17,076 bases of DNA, from assembly GCA_900772685.1 (NCBI GenBank), contig CAAGRP010000151.1:1-17076 (forward strand), given 5' to 3'. The translations under genes and the position numbers were made by a program. Each line of letters starts with the position of its first letter. Within the stretch, counting starts at the first letter, position 1. This document shows, piece after piece, positions 7,763-15,595 of this stretch. Under the pieces are notes generated by a model. That model did not search any database. It worked only from the letters and a program-made list of their open reading frames with translations, and was not told where the DNA came from. Source of the stretch: Lachnospiraceae bacterium (GTDB lineage: Bacteria > Bacillota > Clostridia > Lachnospirales > Lachnospiraceae).

Positions 7763-9997
7763 TTAATCCTTGTTTATTTTGATAATATAGGCTGCGTCAG
7801 CTATAAGATCATCCTTATATACGACAGTTCCCAGACTGTTTAAGAGTTCTTCGTTAAGTGCCTGTTTGTAACTGTCTCTTTCGCAGCTTCCTATAAAAAT
7901 ATAGCTCACATCATATTTTTCAATGAGGCTTTTAACCATATCTGCATCCGTAGATGTGTAGATAGCGGTTACATCCTCACCCTTTGCATCCAGATCCTGA
8001 AGATCATCCCTCCAAAGCCATTCGTGAGTATGCCAGCCGGCTATCGTCGGAAGTCCAGTCATCGCGGATACCCTTTCCCAATTGCTGTAGCTGTCACCGT
8101 TTGCTTCAAGTACAACCGGATTTCCTTCTATATTCTCATTTAACCACCTTATTGCGCCTGCATCCTTGGCAAAGGTATTTTCAAGATATGCGGTTGCGTC
8201 AAGGCATCTGTATTGCCCTTTTTCAAATACATTTCCGAACCAGCTTGAAACAGCCGTAGGAAAATATCCGCAGGTAAGCGCAAACAGTCCGAGAAGTATA
8301 CCGGCAATTATCCTTATAATAAGCTTTCCGGCATCGGCTATCAAACGAATAAATATATAAGCCATTGATATCCCGAACATTATATATGCCTGATATGTCA
8401 GCTTGAACATCGTATTGGCTCTTGCATATCCGCCCTCATAAATATCCCGAAGATAAAAGGCCTCAGGTATCAGGATAAGTCCGATGGCACATATACCAAG
8501 AAGCAGCACTGTCATATCCGAAAGGTTCATAGATGTGATAAAGCCTTTTTCTCCCATGCTTCTTTTTTTGCGATAGCCCTCTATCACAAATCCCAGCAGC
8601 ATAAGCACGCATGCGACAGGCAGTCCCCAGAGCACCGCAAACTGGTATGGCACTGTATGATACTTTGCAACGCCTATTCCCTGTGCCATAGAATCAAAGG
8701 TCATATTGAACGGCAATGCGATAATAAACGAAACGACCGCGATCAGTGCTATCCTTATGAGCATGCATTTAAATGCATCGGCCTCTTTTTTTCTTAATGC
8801 GATCAGCACAAAGGCGATCACGGCTACCGTAAGATATATCACGAAATCCCAATAGTTTGTCCACTGGAACATTCCCGTTAATACCGCAAGTGCCCATATA
8901 TGCGGCTCCTTCAGAGCTTTTTTCAAGCCTCCTTCAGATGACCCGCCGCTTATACTTTCCGCATCTTTTTTTCTTATCCACGCATACAGTATCCCGATAA
9001 ATGTAAGGACGAACATTATATTTACGACATGCGCATGAAGGTCTCCCAGCACAAAAGAGTATGACGGAAATTCATGGATACACTGGTCATTTGTCAGCGG
9101 ATTGTGTCCTATATATCTTGTAGATGCCGGGAACCAGTAGTCCTCATATCCGGATAGTTTGAAAACACTTCCGAACAGACAGTAGAGCACATAATGCATA
9201 TTTCCCGCAAGGCTCACCGCGGTTCCCGCTATAAGCCCTCCTGCATATGAAAGTCCCCTGCCTGCATTTTTTGCCCTGTCCTTTATCAGATGCCACGCAA
9301 TGCCAAACGGGAGCACAAAAGCAAAGGATGCGACAAGCGTTCTCATTATATTATATGTTTCATTTATACGGGTTCCGGTCAGTCTCGTAAGAAATACCGC
9401 AAAATACTGACCTCCGTAATAATAGTTTATCGTTCCCTGACTGTACCAGAGGTCCCTTGCAGGAAGTGACGTATCTCTCATCATCGCGGCCATAAAGCCG
9501 TAATCCATGAATTTTTCGGTTCCGTAGGCCTCGGGTCTGCAGCCGGCAAAATATGTCCACATAAGAAAAACCGCCAGCAACAGCAGCTCTTCAAAGATTA
9601 TAAGGTTAAGGTCTGTGTCTTTGAATTTTCCTCTTATATCACAAAAGGCTTTTTTCTTCTTTTTTAATATAAAAGCAATGGTCCAGCAAAGTACGATAAC
9701 CACAATCGTCGTTCCTGTCACAAAGGCAGAAGTAAATACCGCGATCCTGCATGCAATAAGCGCAAATGCGATATAGCCTGTAAGCGCAATTCCTATGACC
9801 TTTGAAAATATCCATCCCCTGTCCGAAAAGCTTCCGAACAATGTCACGGTCAGCGGAAAGACACCGATCCCCAGCATGAGAACGGTGAGCCACCATTTAA
9901 TGAATACTGTACTGTCAGTTCCAAGCAGCGGTACCGAAAGACCTGCCACCACCGCACAGCATATGAGCAATATTACCGACCTTGCATTTATCTTCAT
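7763..9997 (-). CDS. DUF2298 (YYY-type) polytopic membrane protein, putative GT-C-like glycosyltransferase
   Basis: This large membrane protein (744 residues) has many hydrophobic segments through about residue 600 and a soluble, probably external, C-terminal domain. Diagnostic DUF2298 motifs are CRPEAYGTEKFMDYGFM (about 153-169), GTINYYYGGQYF with the YYY triplet (192-194), and HEFPSYSFVLGDLHAHV with the acidic/His cluster GDLHAH. Near the C-terminus is AGWHTHEWLWR. The membrane topology and early acidic residues recall GT-C glycosyltransferases that use lipid-linked sugars, but no substrate has been established for this family, so the enzyme role is inference. The frame extends 5 codons up to a GTG (10012). 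The ATG at 9997 is preferred because AGGTGG lies 9 bases before it, whereas the GTG falls inside that site. It is the first gene of the unit continuing into rarA and DUF1846. Confidence 0.8.
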   Translation of the reverse strand: MKINARSVILLICCAVVAGLSVPLLGTDSTVFIKWWLTVLMLGIGVFPLTVTLFGSFSDRGWIFSKVIGIALTGYIAFALIACRIAVFTSAFVTGTTIVVIVLCWTIAFILKKKKKAFCDIRGKFKDTDLNLIIFEELLLLAVFLMWTYFAGCRPEAYGTEKFMDYGFMAAMMRDTSLPARDLWYSQGTINYYYGGQYFAVFLTRLTGTRINETYNIMRTLVASFAFVLPFGIAWHLIKDRAKNAGRGLSYAGGLIAGTAVSLAGNMHYVLYCLFGSVFKLSGYEDYWFPASTRYIGHNPLTNDQCIHEFPSYSFVLGDLHAHVVNIMFVLTFIGILYAWIRKKDAESISGGSSEGGLKKALKEPHIWALAVLTGMFQWTNYWDFVIYLTVAVIAFVLIALRKKEADAFKCMLIRIALIAVVSFIIALPFNMTFDSMAQGIGVAKYHTVPYQFAVLWGLPVACVLMLLGFVIEGYRKKRSMGEKGFITSMNLSDMTVLLLGICAIGLILIPEAFYLRDIYEGGYARANTMFKLTYQAYIMFGISMAYIFIRLIADAGKLIIRIIAGILLGLFALTCGYFPTAVSSWFGNVFEKGQYRCLDATAYLENTFAKDAGAIRWLNENIEGNPVVLEANGDSYSNWERVSAMTGLPTIAGWHTHEWLWRDDLQDLDAKGEDVTAIYTSTDADMVKSLIEKYDVSYIFIGSCERDSYKQALNEELLNSLGTVVYKDDLIADAAYIIKINKD

Positions 9998-10042
9998 ATA
10001 ATAAATATCCACCTGAATTTTTCTTATACGCTAATCTCAATC

Positions 10043-10071
10043 ATTATATATCGGAGTATTTTTTTCTTCAA
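10043..10071 (-). promoter_or_regulatory. Promoter of the DUF2298-rarA-DUF1846 unit
   Basis: On the minus strand the -35 is TTGAAG (10066-10071), followed by 17 bases and a perfect -10 TATAAT (10043-10048). It uses the same -35 hexamer as the permease promoter. Transcription would start near 10036, giving a leader of about 40 bases before the ATG at 9997. Just upstream of the -35 is an A/T-rich 13-bp tandem repeat that could act as an UP element. Confidence 0.75.
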
Positions 10072-10096
10072 TGAAAAAAGAACATGAAAAAAGAAC
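10071..10096. repeat. Two tandem copies of a 13-bp A-rich unit
   Basis: The unit ATGAAAAAAGAAC occurs twice back to back (10071-10083, 10084-10096) and is followed by the start of a third copy (AT). On the minus strand it forms T tracts directly upstream of the -35 of the DUF2298 promoter. It may be an UP element or the product of replication slippage. Confidence 0.7.
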
Positions 10097-10105
10097 ATAT
10101 CGTAA

Positions 10106-10135
10106 GAGACCGGAGCAGTTTTATGCGCCGGTCTC
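10106..10135 (-). terminator. Strong stem-loop after fprA, probable terminator
   Basis: GAGACCGG (10106-10113) pairs perfectly with CCGGTCTC (10128-10135). Inside, GCA (10115-10117) can pair with TGC (10124-10126), leaving a six-base loop. It lies about 85 bases past the fprA stop and before the next promoter, as expected for a terminator of the marR-ABC-fprA unit. The weak point is the tail. On the minus strand the stem is followed by TTACGATATG, and the real T run (TTCTTTTTT) begins only about 9 bases later. It could instead be a 3' end-protecting or processing hairpin. A smaller palindrome (GCCTGCTGCAGGC, 10160-10172) lies between it and fprA. Confidence 0.55.
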
Positions 10136-10217
10136 AAAATGTCCGTATGCTTCAGATCCGCCTGCTGCAGGCTTATCCGTGTGCAGTTAATTCTTTTGCG
10201 TTTTCTAAGCTGAAGGC

Positions 10218-11372
10218 TTATTTTACAAGCTCGTCAGCAAGCTTATCGATCTGCTCTCTGCTTTCATCGGAAAGAGCTGATGTTATCTTAACAGTTGTCT
10301 CTGCATAGCTGATATTCTTGCAGCCCTCAAGCATTTTTACCATTGTCTTTGCAGCTGCGGGAGCCCAGCTTCCGTTCTCCATAAATGCGATCCTTCTGTT
10401 CTGATAATTACGTTCGGTAAGATGATTGATGAAATCCTTCATGAACGGGAAGATGTCAGCATTATATGTGATTGATGCAAGAACAAGAGTACCGTATTTA
10501 AATGCATCCTCTACAGCCTCTGACATGTCGCATCTTGCAAGATCATACTCTACGACTTTCGGGCATCCTTTTTCCTTAAGCTTAGAGATAAGCAGCTTTG
10601 CTGCCTCCTTTGTATGTCCGTGTGCCGATGCATAGGCTACAACAACGCCTTCCGCTTCAGGCTCGTATGATGACCATGTATTGTAAAGTCCGAGGTAATA
10701 TCCGAGGTTTTCTGTAAGCACAGGTCCGTGGAGCGGGCATATGATCTGAATGTCAAGAGCAGCTGCCTTCTTTAAGAGGTTCTGTACCTGTACGCCGTAT
10801 TTTCCAACTATGCCGAAATAATATCTTCTTGCCTCGCATGCCCAGTCTTCATCGACATCGAAGGCACCGAATTTTCCGAATCCGTCAGCTGAGAAAAGCA
10901 CCTTGTCCTTGCTGTCATATGAAACCATAACCTCCGGCCAATGTACCATCGGGGCAGCTATGAATGTAAGAGTATGAGCTCCGAGCTCAAGTGTACTTCC
11001 TTCCTTTACGACTATCTGTCTGTCAGCATAATCGGTTCCGATAAAGTTCTTCATCATCGTAAATGCTTTAGCTGATGAAACTATCTTTGCATCCGGATAA
11101 GCCTTTGCAAATGCATCTATTCCCGAAGCATGATCCGGCTCCATATGATGTACTACAAGATAATCGGGAGTCTTTTCTCCAAGCTCTGCCTTTATCCCCT
11201 TAAGCCATTCATCGATAAATCCGCCGTCTGTCGTATCCATAACAGCTGTCTTCTCATCATTTATAATATAGGAGTTATAACACATCCCGTTCGGGACTTT
11301 ATACTGTCCTTCAAATAAATCAACTTTTCTGTCATTTACACCAACGTATTTAATGTCTTTTGTAATGTTCAT
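10218..11372 (-). CDS. fprA: FprA-type flavodiiron protein (A-type flavoprotein)
   Basis: This 384-residue cytoplasmic enzyme has an N-terminal metallo-beta-lactamase-like domain (about 1-235) and a C-terminal flavodoxin domain (about 242-384). The diiron ligands are in place: H76, E78, D80 and H81 in HHMEPDH, H144 in MVHWPE, D163 in SADGF, and H215 in CPLHGP. The FMN phosphate loop is YASAHGHT (247-254). In characterised clostridial and acetogen members the enzyme reduces O2 to water, or NO to N2O, taking electrons from rubredoxin or a flavin reductase. No rubredoxin or reductase domain is fused, so it is the short class A form. The ATG follows GGGAGG with a 5-base gap. The gene begins 26 bp after the second ABC gene with no promoter visible between them, so it is probably transcribed with the MarR-ABC genes. 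Confidence 0.93.
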   Translation of the reverse strand: MNITKDIKYVGVNDRKVDLFEGQYKVPNGMCYNSYIINDEKTAVMDTTDGGFIDEWLKGIKAELGEKTPDYLVVHHMEPDHASGIDAFAKAYPDAKIVSSAKAFTMMKNFIGTDYADRQIVVKEGSTLELGAHTLTFIAAPMVHWPEVMVSYDSKDKVLFSADGFGKFGAFDVDEDWACEARRYYFGIVGKYGVQVQNLLKKAAALDIQIICPLHGPVLTENLGYYLGLYNTWSSYEPEAEGVVVAYASAHGHTKEAAKLLISKLKEKGCPKVVEYDLARCDMSEAVEDAFKYGTLVLASITYNADIFPFMKDFINHLTERNYQNRRIAFMENGSWAPAAAKTMVKMLEGCKNISYAETTVKITSALSDESREQIDKLADELVK

Positions 11373-11398
11373 CGTTTCCTCCCATAGATTTCAAAGGA

Positions 11399-13189
11399 TC
11401 AGGCAACAACAAACTGGCTGTTATACAGTTCCGCATAGAAACCGTTCTGTTCAAGCAATTCTTCATGATTACCCTGTTCAATAATATCTCCGTCACGCAT
11501 GACAAGGATTATATCTGCATTTCTTATAGTGGAAAGCCTATGTGCTATAACAAAGGAAGTCCTTCCCTTCGTAAGCCTGTCCATGGCCTCCTGGATAACG
11601 ATCTCCGTCCTTGTATCGACCGAAGACGTAGCCTCATCAAGTATAAGAAGCGGTGCATCCTTTATCATCGCACGCGCAATCGTCAGCTGCTGTTTCTGTC
11701 CTTCTGAAAGATTCAGATTATCGGTTATCATTGTATCATATCCTTTGGATAATGTCTCTATAAAATGTTTCAGTCCTACCGCCTTACATGCCCTGTCAAG
11801 CTCTGCATCCGTAACATTTTTCTTATTGTAGACCAGATTTTCCCTTATCGTTCCCTCAAACAGCCATGTATCCTGAAGTATCATATCAAAGAGGTCATGT
11901 ACCTCTTCCCTTTTCATGCTCCCTACCGACACACCGTCTATAAGGATGTCTCCGCTGTCAGGATCATAGAAACGCATTAAAAGATTTACCATTGTGGTTT
12001 TTCCCGCGCCCGTAGGTCCTACTATCGCAACTTTCTGTCCCGCTTTAACAGAGGCCGAGAAATCGTGTATTATCGTTTTCTTTGGATCGTATCCGAATCT
12101 TACATGCTCAAACTCAACGTCTCCTTTGACCTCCTCTATCCTGTTTGTCTTCCCGCTTTCATCAGGCATCTCTTTCTCTGAAAGAAGCTCGAATATACGC
12201 TTTGATGCTGCGGAGGCCTGCTGGAAGGATGTCATAGCCTGTGCGATCGTAGAAAGAGGCTGAGAAAACATCTTTGCATATATAACAAAAGCTACTATAG
12301 TTCCCAATGTAACAGCGCCGCTTCCGCCTATGATGACAGCGACACCGACTATGAAAACAAGAGCATATGCAAGATTTCCCGAAAACGCCATTATCGGCAT
12401 CATCATTCCCGAAAGCCACTGTGATCTCCAGTTGCTGTCATAAAGCTTTTCGTTTGTTTCGTTAAATATCTTTCTCTCTTTTTTCTTTCCGCCAAAAGCA
12501 TGAACTATGTTGTGATTCGTATAAACCTCTTCAATCTGTCCGTTCATCCTTCCAAGATCGCTCTGCTTACGGTTAAAATACTTCTGGGATTTTTTTAGTA
12601 TTATCACCATAAGTGCAAATCCTACAAGCGACGATCCTATCGTAACAAGAGCCAGTATCACATTTGTAGTAAACATCTTGAATATAACACCGGCAAAAAG
12701 TGCAAGTGAGCTGACAAGGTTTGCAAGGCTCGTTGAAAGGGTCTGGCTTATCGTATCGGCATCGTTTGTTACCCTTGAAAGGATATCGCCTTTTGATGTC
12801 TTATCGAAAAACCTGAGCGGCAGTCTGTTGAGCTTATTATCTATATCTGTCCTGAGCCTTCTCGTGGTCTTCTGTGTAACAGTAGCCATTATGAACTGCT
12901 GCGCGTATGTAAGTGCGGCTCCTGTAAGATATATCGCAACGAGCGTAAATGCCACCTTTGCAACGGCATCGAGGTCGATCCCTGTCATTATCCCGTCTAT
13001 GATAATGTCCATAAGGTCACTTATCTTCTCGGGGCCTATGATGCTTGCCATGGCTCCTGCTATAGCACATACAAGAGCTATTGCCATTATCGGAATATAT
13101 TTTTTAATATAAGCCGCAAGCTTCTTTAATGATTTAAGATCTGTTTTTTCATTGGAAGACATTACCTGTCTGTGAAATGGTCCCGGCAT
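11399..13189 (-). CDS. ABC exporter half-transporter with canonical catalytic site (second subunit of heterodimer)
   Basis: This 596-residue protein has a six-helix exporter membrane domain (about 30-325) and a C-terminal ATPase domain. Walker A is GPTGAGKT (391-398), the Q-loop Gln is Q439, Walker B with catalytic Glu is LLILDEATSSVD (E519), and the switch His is H550 in IAHRLSTI. The signature motif is LSEGQ (494-498) instead of LSGGQ. In heterodimeric exporters such as TM287/288 and BmrCD, the subunit with a proper Walker B carries the altered signature, as here. Its ATG overlaps the upstream subunit's TAA by one base (TAATG), with AAAGGAGG 7 bases before it, so the subunits are translationally coupled. 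Probable cargo is lipophilic drugs, lipids or peptides; the sequence does not say which. An internal ATG 9 codons in is a less likely start. Confidence 0.9.
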   Translation of the reverse strand: MPGPFHRQVMSSNEKTDLKSLKKLAAYIKKYIPIMAIALVCAIAGAMASIIGPEKISDLMDIIIDGIMTGIDLDAVAKVAFTLVAIYLTGAALTYAQQFIMATVTQKTTRRLRTDIDNKLNRLPLRFFDKTSKGDILSRVTNDADTISQTLSTSLANLVSSLALFAGVIFKMFTTNVILALVTIGSSLVGFALMVIILKKSQKYFNRKQSDLGRMNGQIEEVYTNHNIVHAFGGKKKERKIFNETNEKLYDSNWRSQWLSGMMMPIMAFSGNLAYALVFIVGVAVIIGGSGAVTLGTIVAFVIYAKMFSQPLSTIAQAMTSFQQASAASKRIFELLSEKEMPDESGKTNRIEEVKGDVEFEHVRFGYDPKKTIIHDFSASVKAGQKVAIVGPTGAGKTTMVNLLMRFYDPDSGDILIDGVSVGSMKREEVHDLFDMILQDTWLFEGTIRENLVYNKKNVTDAELDRACKAVGLKHFIETLSKGYDTMITDNLNLSEGQKQQLTIARAMIKDAPLLILDEATSSVDTRTEIVIQEAMDRLTKGRTSFVIAHRLSTIRNADIILVMRDGDIIEQGNHEELLEQNGFYAELYNSQFVVA

Positions 13190-14931
13190 TACAGTTCCTC
13201 CTTTGAAAGCTGTGAAAGCGCTATTTCTTTATAAATAGCACAATTTTCGAGCAGTTCCTTATGCGTTCCCATACCGACTATCCGTCCTTCGTCAAGAACG
13301 AGTATCTTATCCGCATTTTTTATCGTTCCGATTCGCTGTGCAACGATAATAACTGTTGTTCCCTTAAGATTTTCCTTTATCGCTTTTCTCACAAGCATAT
13401 CCGTCTTGTAATCAAGGGCTGAAAACGTATCATCGAATATCATTATTTCGGAATCCTTATATATCGCCCTTGCTATCGAAAGTCTCTGCTTCTGTCCGCC
13501 CGAGTAGTTCGTGCCGCCCTGTGCGACTCTTTCGTTTATGCCGTCAGTAAGATCTTCCACAAAATCGGCATTGGCTATCTTTAGGGCACGTTTTACCCTT
13601 TCATCATCCGCATTCTCCTCGGATCCGTAGATCACATTTGACTTTATATCGCCCATGAACATGACCGCCTTCTGCGGAGCTATCGATATCTTCTTTTGCA
13701 GCTGCTCTTCCGGATATTCCCTTATATCCACTCCGTCAAGAAGTATCTCTCCGCCTGTCACGTCATAATATCTCGGTATCAGATTGACTATCGTAGATTT
13801 TCCGGATCCCGTTGCTCCTATTATTGCAAATGTCTCACCTTTATTTATCTTAAAGCTTATATCATTTATGCAGTCATTATCCGCATCTCCGTATTTGAAT
13901 GAAACATTTCTGAATTCGAGCTCTCCTGCCTTTTCCGCAGAAACAGCCTTATCCCTGTATGATATGCTGCTCTTTGTATTAAGCACCTCGGCTATCCTTC
14001 GGGCGGAGACCATTGTCCTCGGAAGTATGACAAATATCATTATCAGCATCATAAATGACATAACGACCTGAAGCGCATACTGGGTAAAGGCAGTCATATT
14101 TCCCATCTGGGTCGCCTTATCCATCAGCGGAGCATCATTTATAACGTATGCACCTATCCAGTATATCGCAAGGGTAAGTCCGCTCATGCACAGCTGGAGG
14201 ATCGGCATCATAAGACCCATCAGCCTTGATGTAAACAGGTTATTCCTCATAACGTTATTATTTATCTTTTCAAACTTATTATGCTGATATTCGTCGGCAT
14301 TGAAAGCCCTTACCACTCGGACGCCTGAAATATTTTCTCTTGTGGCATTGTTAAGGTCATCGGTGAGCTTCTGGATCTTCTTGAATTTCGGATAACAAAG
14401 TCCCACAAGAATACCTATCAAAGCTACCATTATTATGACTGTTGCAAGCGTAGCCTCTGTCCACTGAACATTGGTCGCCGAAATCTTTCCTATTGCCCAT
14501 ACAGCCATAACAGGTGCCTTTATCATGACCTGAAGTCCTATAGCGATCAGCATCTGAAGCTGTACAACGTCATTTGTTGTTCTTGTTATCAGACTCGGTG
14601 TTGAAAAGCGGTTTATCTCTGAATCACCGAAATTCGTTATCCTGTCAAACAGCTTTATCCTTAGCGTTCTTGCAAAATTTGCCGCAACATGAGATGCAAA
14701 GAAGCCGCAGACTATAGCCGCTCCCATACTCAGCACCGCACATAAGAGCATCTTTCCTCCGTTTCGGAGCACCGCATCCATATCCGCATTTCCGGATGAC
14801 ACCAGCTCTGTAAGCTTCTGCGTATAATCAGGCATTTTAAGTTCGAGCCATACCTGTGTGACAACAAGAACGGCACATATCAGAATAAAGAAAATATCCT
14901 TCTTCTGAAGATTCTTAAAAGTTGTTCTCAT
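13189..14931 (-). CDS. ABC exporter half-transporter with degenerate catalytic site (first subunit of heterodimer)
   Basis: This 580-residue protein has an exporter membrane domain (about 10-310, six helices) and an ATPase domain with Walker A GATGSGKST (372-380), Q-loop Q420 and a proper signature YSGGQ (476-480). Walker B is IMIFDDTFSALD: D501 replaces the catalytic Glu. The H-loop reads VAQRIGTI: Q532 replaces the switch His. The same pair of changes is known from the degenerate subunit of TM287/288-type heterodimers. This supports an asymmetric partner for the next gene rather than a damaged protein. The frame is full length and the other motifs are intact. The start ATG at 14931 lies inside the end of the marR frame (17-base overlap), with AGAGGAG 9 bases before it. 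Confidence 0.9.
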   Translation of the reverse strand: MRTTFKNLQKKDIFFILICAVLVVTQVWLELKMPDYTQKLTELVSSGNADMDAVLRNGGKMLLCAVLSMGAAIVCGFFASHVAANFARTLRIKLFDRITNFGDSEINRFSTPSLITRTTNDVVQLQMLIAIGLQVMIKAPVMAVWAIGKISATNVQWTEATLATVIIMVALIGILVGLCYPKFKKIQKLTDDLNNATRENISGVRVVRAFNADEYQHNKFEKINNNVMRNNLFTSRLMGLMMPILQLCMSGLTLAIYWIGAYVINDAPLMDKATQMGNMTAFTQYALQVVMSFMMLIMIFVILPRTMVSARRIAEVLNTKSSISYRDKAVSAEKAGELEFRNVSFKYGDADNDCINDISFKINKGETFAIIGATGSGKSTIVNLIPRYYDVTGGEILLDGVDIREYPEEQLQKKISIAPQKAVMFMGDIKSNVIYGSEENADDERVKRALKIANADFVEDLTDGINERVAQGGTNYSGGQKQRLSIARAIYKDSEIMIFDDTFSALDYKTDMLVRKAIKENLKGTTVIIVAQRIGTIKNADKILVLDEGRIVGMGTHKELLENCAIYKEIALSQLSKEEL

Positions 14932-15376
14932 TACAGTTTTCTCCTCTTATCTTTCTCTTTTCTTCAAGAAAATCATGCATTTCTCCCAATACCTCAAGGA
15001 AGTCGTCGAATCGCTCTTTTCCTAGTGTATCGACCATCTCCTTCATATCCTCGTAGAACATCTGCTTGTGACGCTCCACTATGTTTCTGCCCTTTGGTGT
15101 TATCTCGATAACAGCCTTTCTGGCATCTTTAGGGTCGGTCTCTTTTGTTATTATCTCCTTTTCAAGCATCTTTCGAAGTATCACGGCAACCCTTGCCGTG
15201 CTTACATTCAGCCTTCTGCTTATCGCACCTGCGGAAACCGGCTTGTCTTCCAGATATAGAAAAACAAGTGCATGCATCACGCCTTCATTATTGATGTGAT
15301 AATCATCCAGTATCCTGCTCGGTCTTGCTCTTTTAAGCTTGCTTATTATCTCTTTTATTTCTGTATCGTTTACCAT
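14915..15376 (-). CDS. MarR-family transcriptional regulator
   Basis: This 153-residue protein is of normal MarR size. The winged helix-turn-helix spans about residues 30-100: VMHALVFLYLEDKPVSAGAI, then SRRLNVSTARVAVILRKMLE as the recognition region. The wing ITKETDPKDARKAVIEITPKG carries the hallmark D-x-R (D80/R83 region). Helices at both ends would form the dimer interface. It is the first gene of the unit, and its 3' end overlaps the first ABC gene by 17 bases. MarR proteins placed like this usually repress their own exporter operon and release DNA on binding a phenolic or lipophilic compound or on oxidation. There are Cys residues only near the C-terminus (ENCNENNF), so no clear redox switch is seen. 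The ribosome site before ATG 15376 is modest (GGACGGAAG). The ligand is unknown. Confidence 0.88.
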   Translation of the reverse strand: MVNDTEIKEIISKLKRARPSRILDDYHINNEGVMHALVFLYLEDKPVSAGAISRRLNVSTARVAVILRKMLEKEIITKETDPKDARKAVIEITPKGRNIVERHKQMFYEDMKEMVDTLGKERFDDFLEVLGEMHDFLEEKRKIRGENCNENNF

Positions 15377-15389
15377 CGTTCTTCCGTCC

Positions 15390-15419
15390 TTAAATTATCT
15401 AATACCGTTAGCTATTTAA
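15390..15419. promoter_or_regulatory. Inverted repeat, candidate MarR operator
   Basis: The arms TTAAATTATCTAA (15390-15402) and TTAGCTATTTAA (15408-15419) are reverse complements, apart from one extra base and one mismatch, around a 5-base spacer TACCG. The core is CTAA-N5-TTAG. It lies 14 bases upstream of the marR ATG and covers the -10 of the marR promoter, the usual arrangement for MarR self-repression. Binding is inferred from position. Confidence 0.65.
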
Positions 15420-15442
15420 ACACCATTATATTGCAATGTCAA
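15414..15442 (-). promoter_or_regulatory. Promoter of the marR-ABC-ABC-fprA unit
   Basis: On the minus strand a perfect -35 TTGACA (15437-15442) is followed after 17 bases by a weak -10 TTAAAT (15414-15419). The -10 is the right arm of the candidate operator. A TATAAT-like string lies between the two elements (15425-15430), but it lacks a good -35 at proper distance. Confidence 0.6.
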
Positions 15443-15476
15443 TGATGTTATACTTTTTTTATAATTTTCACATCTG

Positions 15477-15524
15477 TTTTATGTGCAGTCTGTACCATCT
15501 TTTTATGTGCAATCTGTACTATCT
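15477..15524. repeat. Two tandem copies of a 24-bp unit in the marR-deoD divergent region
   Basis: The unit begins TTTTATGTGCAGTCTGTACC and ends ATCT. Copy 1 is at 15477-15500 and copy 2 at 15501-15524, with two differences (G/A and C/T). The 315-base gap between marR and deoD holds this repeat, the two promoters and the operator, and nothing else I can recognise. The repeat lies about 70 bases upstream of the deoD -35 and 35 bases upstream of the marR -35. It could be a binding site for a regulator of either gene. Confidence 0.75.
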
Positions 15525-15595
15525 GATTTTGTTTAATCCCGATTTAGTCTCTTTTAAATCCCATTTTCTAACATGTTTTCCGCTCCAGACTGAAT

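Noticed and set aside
10160..10172. GC-rich palindrome GCCTGCTGCAGGC as a standalone regulatory site
   Set aside because: It is in the 3' region of fprA, far from any promoter -35, and short palindromes of this kind are expected by chance. Kept only as part of the hairpin observation.
12678..13112. 144-codon plus-strand open frame opposite the second ABC gene
   Set aside because: It is the antisense of the ABC membrane domain, whose hydrophobic codons give a hydrophobic shadow. No ribosome site or family match was seen.
13189..14931. First ABC subunit as a decayed pseudogene because of the missing catalytic Glu and switch His
   Set aside because: The frame is full length, other motifs are intact, and these exact substitutions are the norm in degenerate subunits of heterodimeric exporters.
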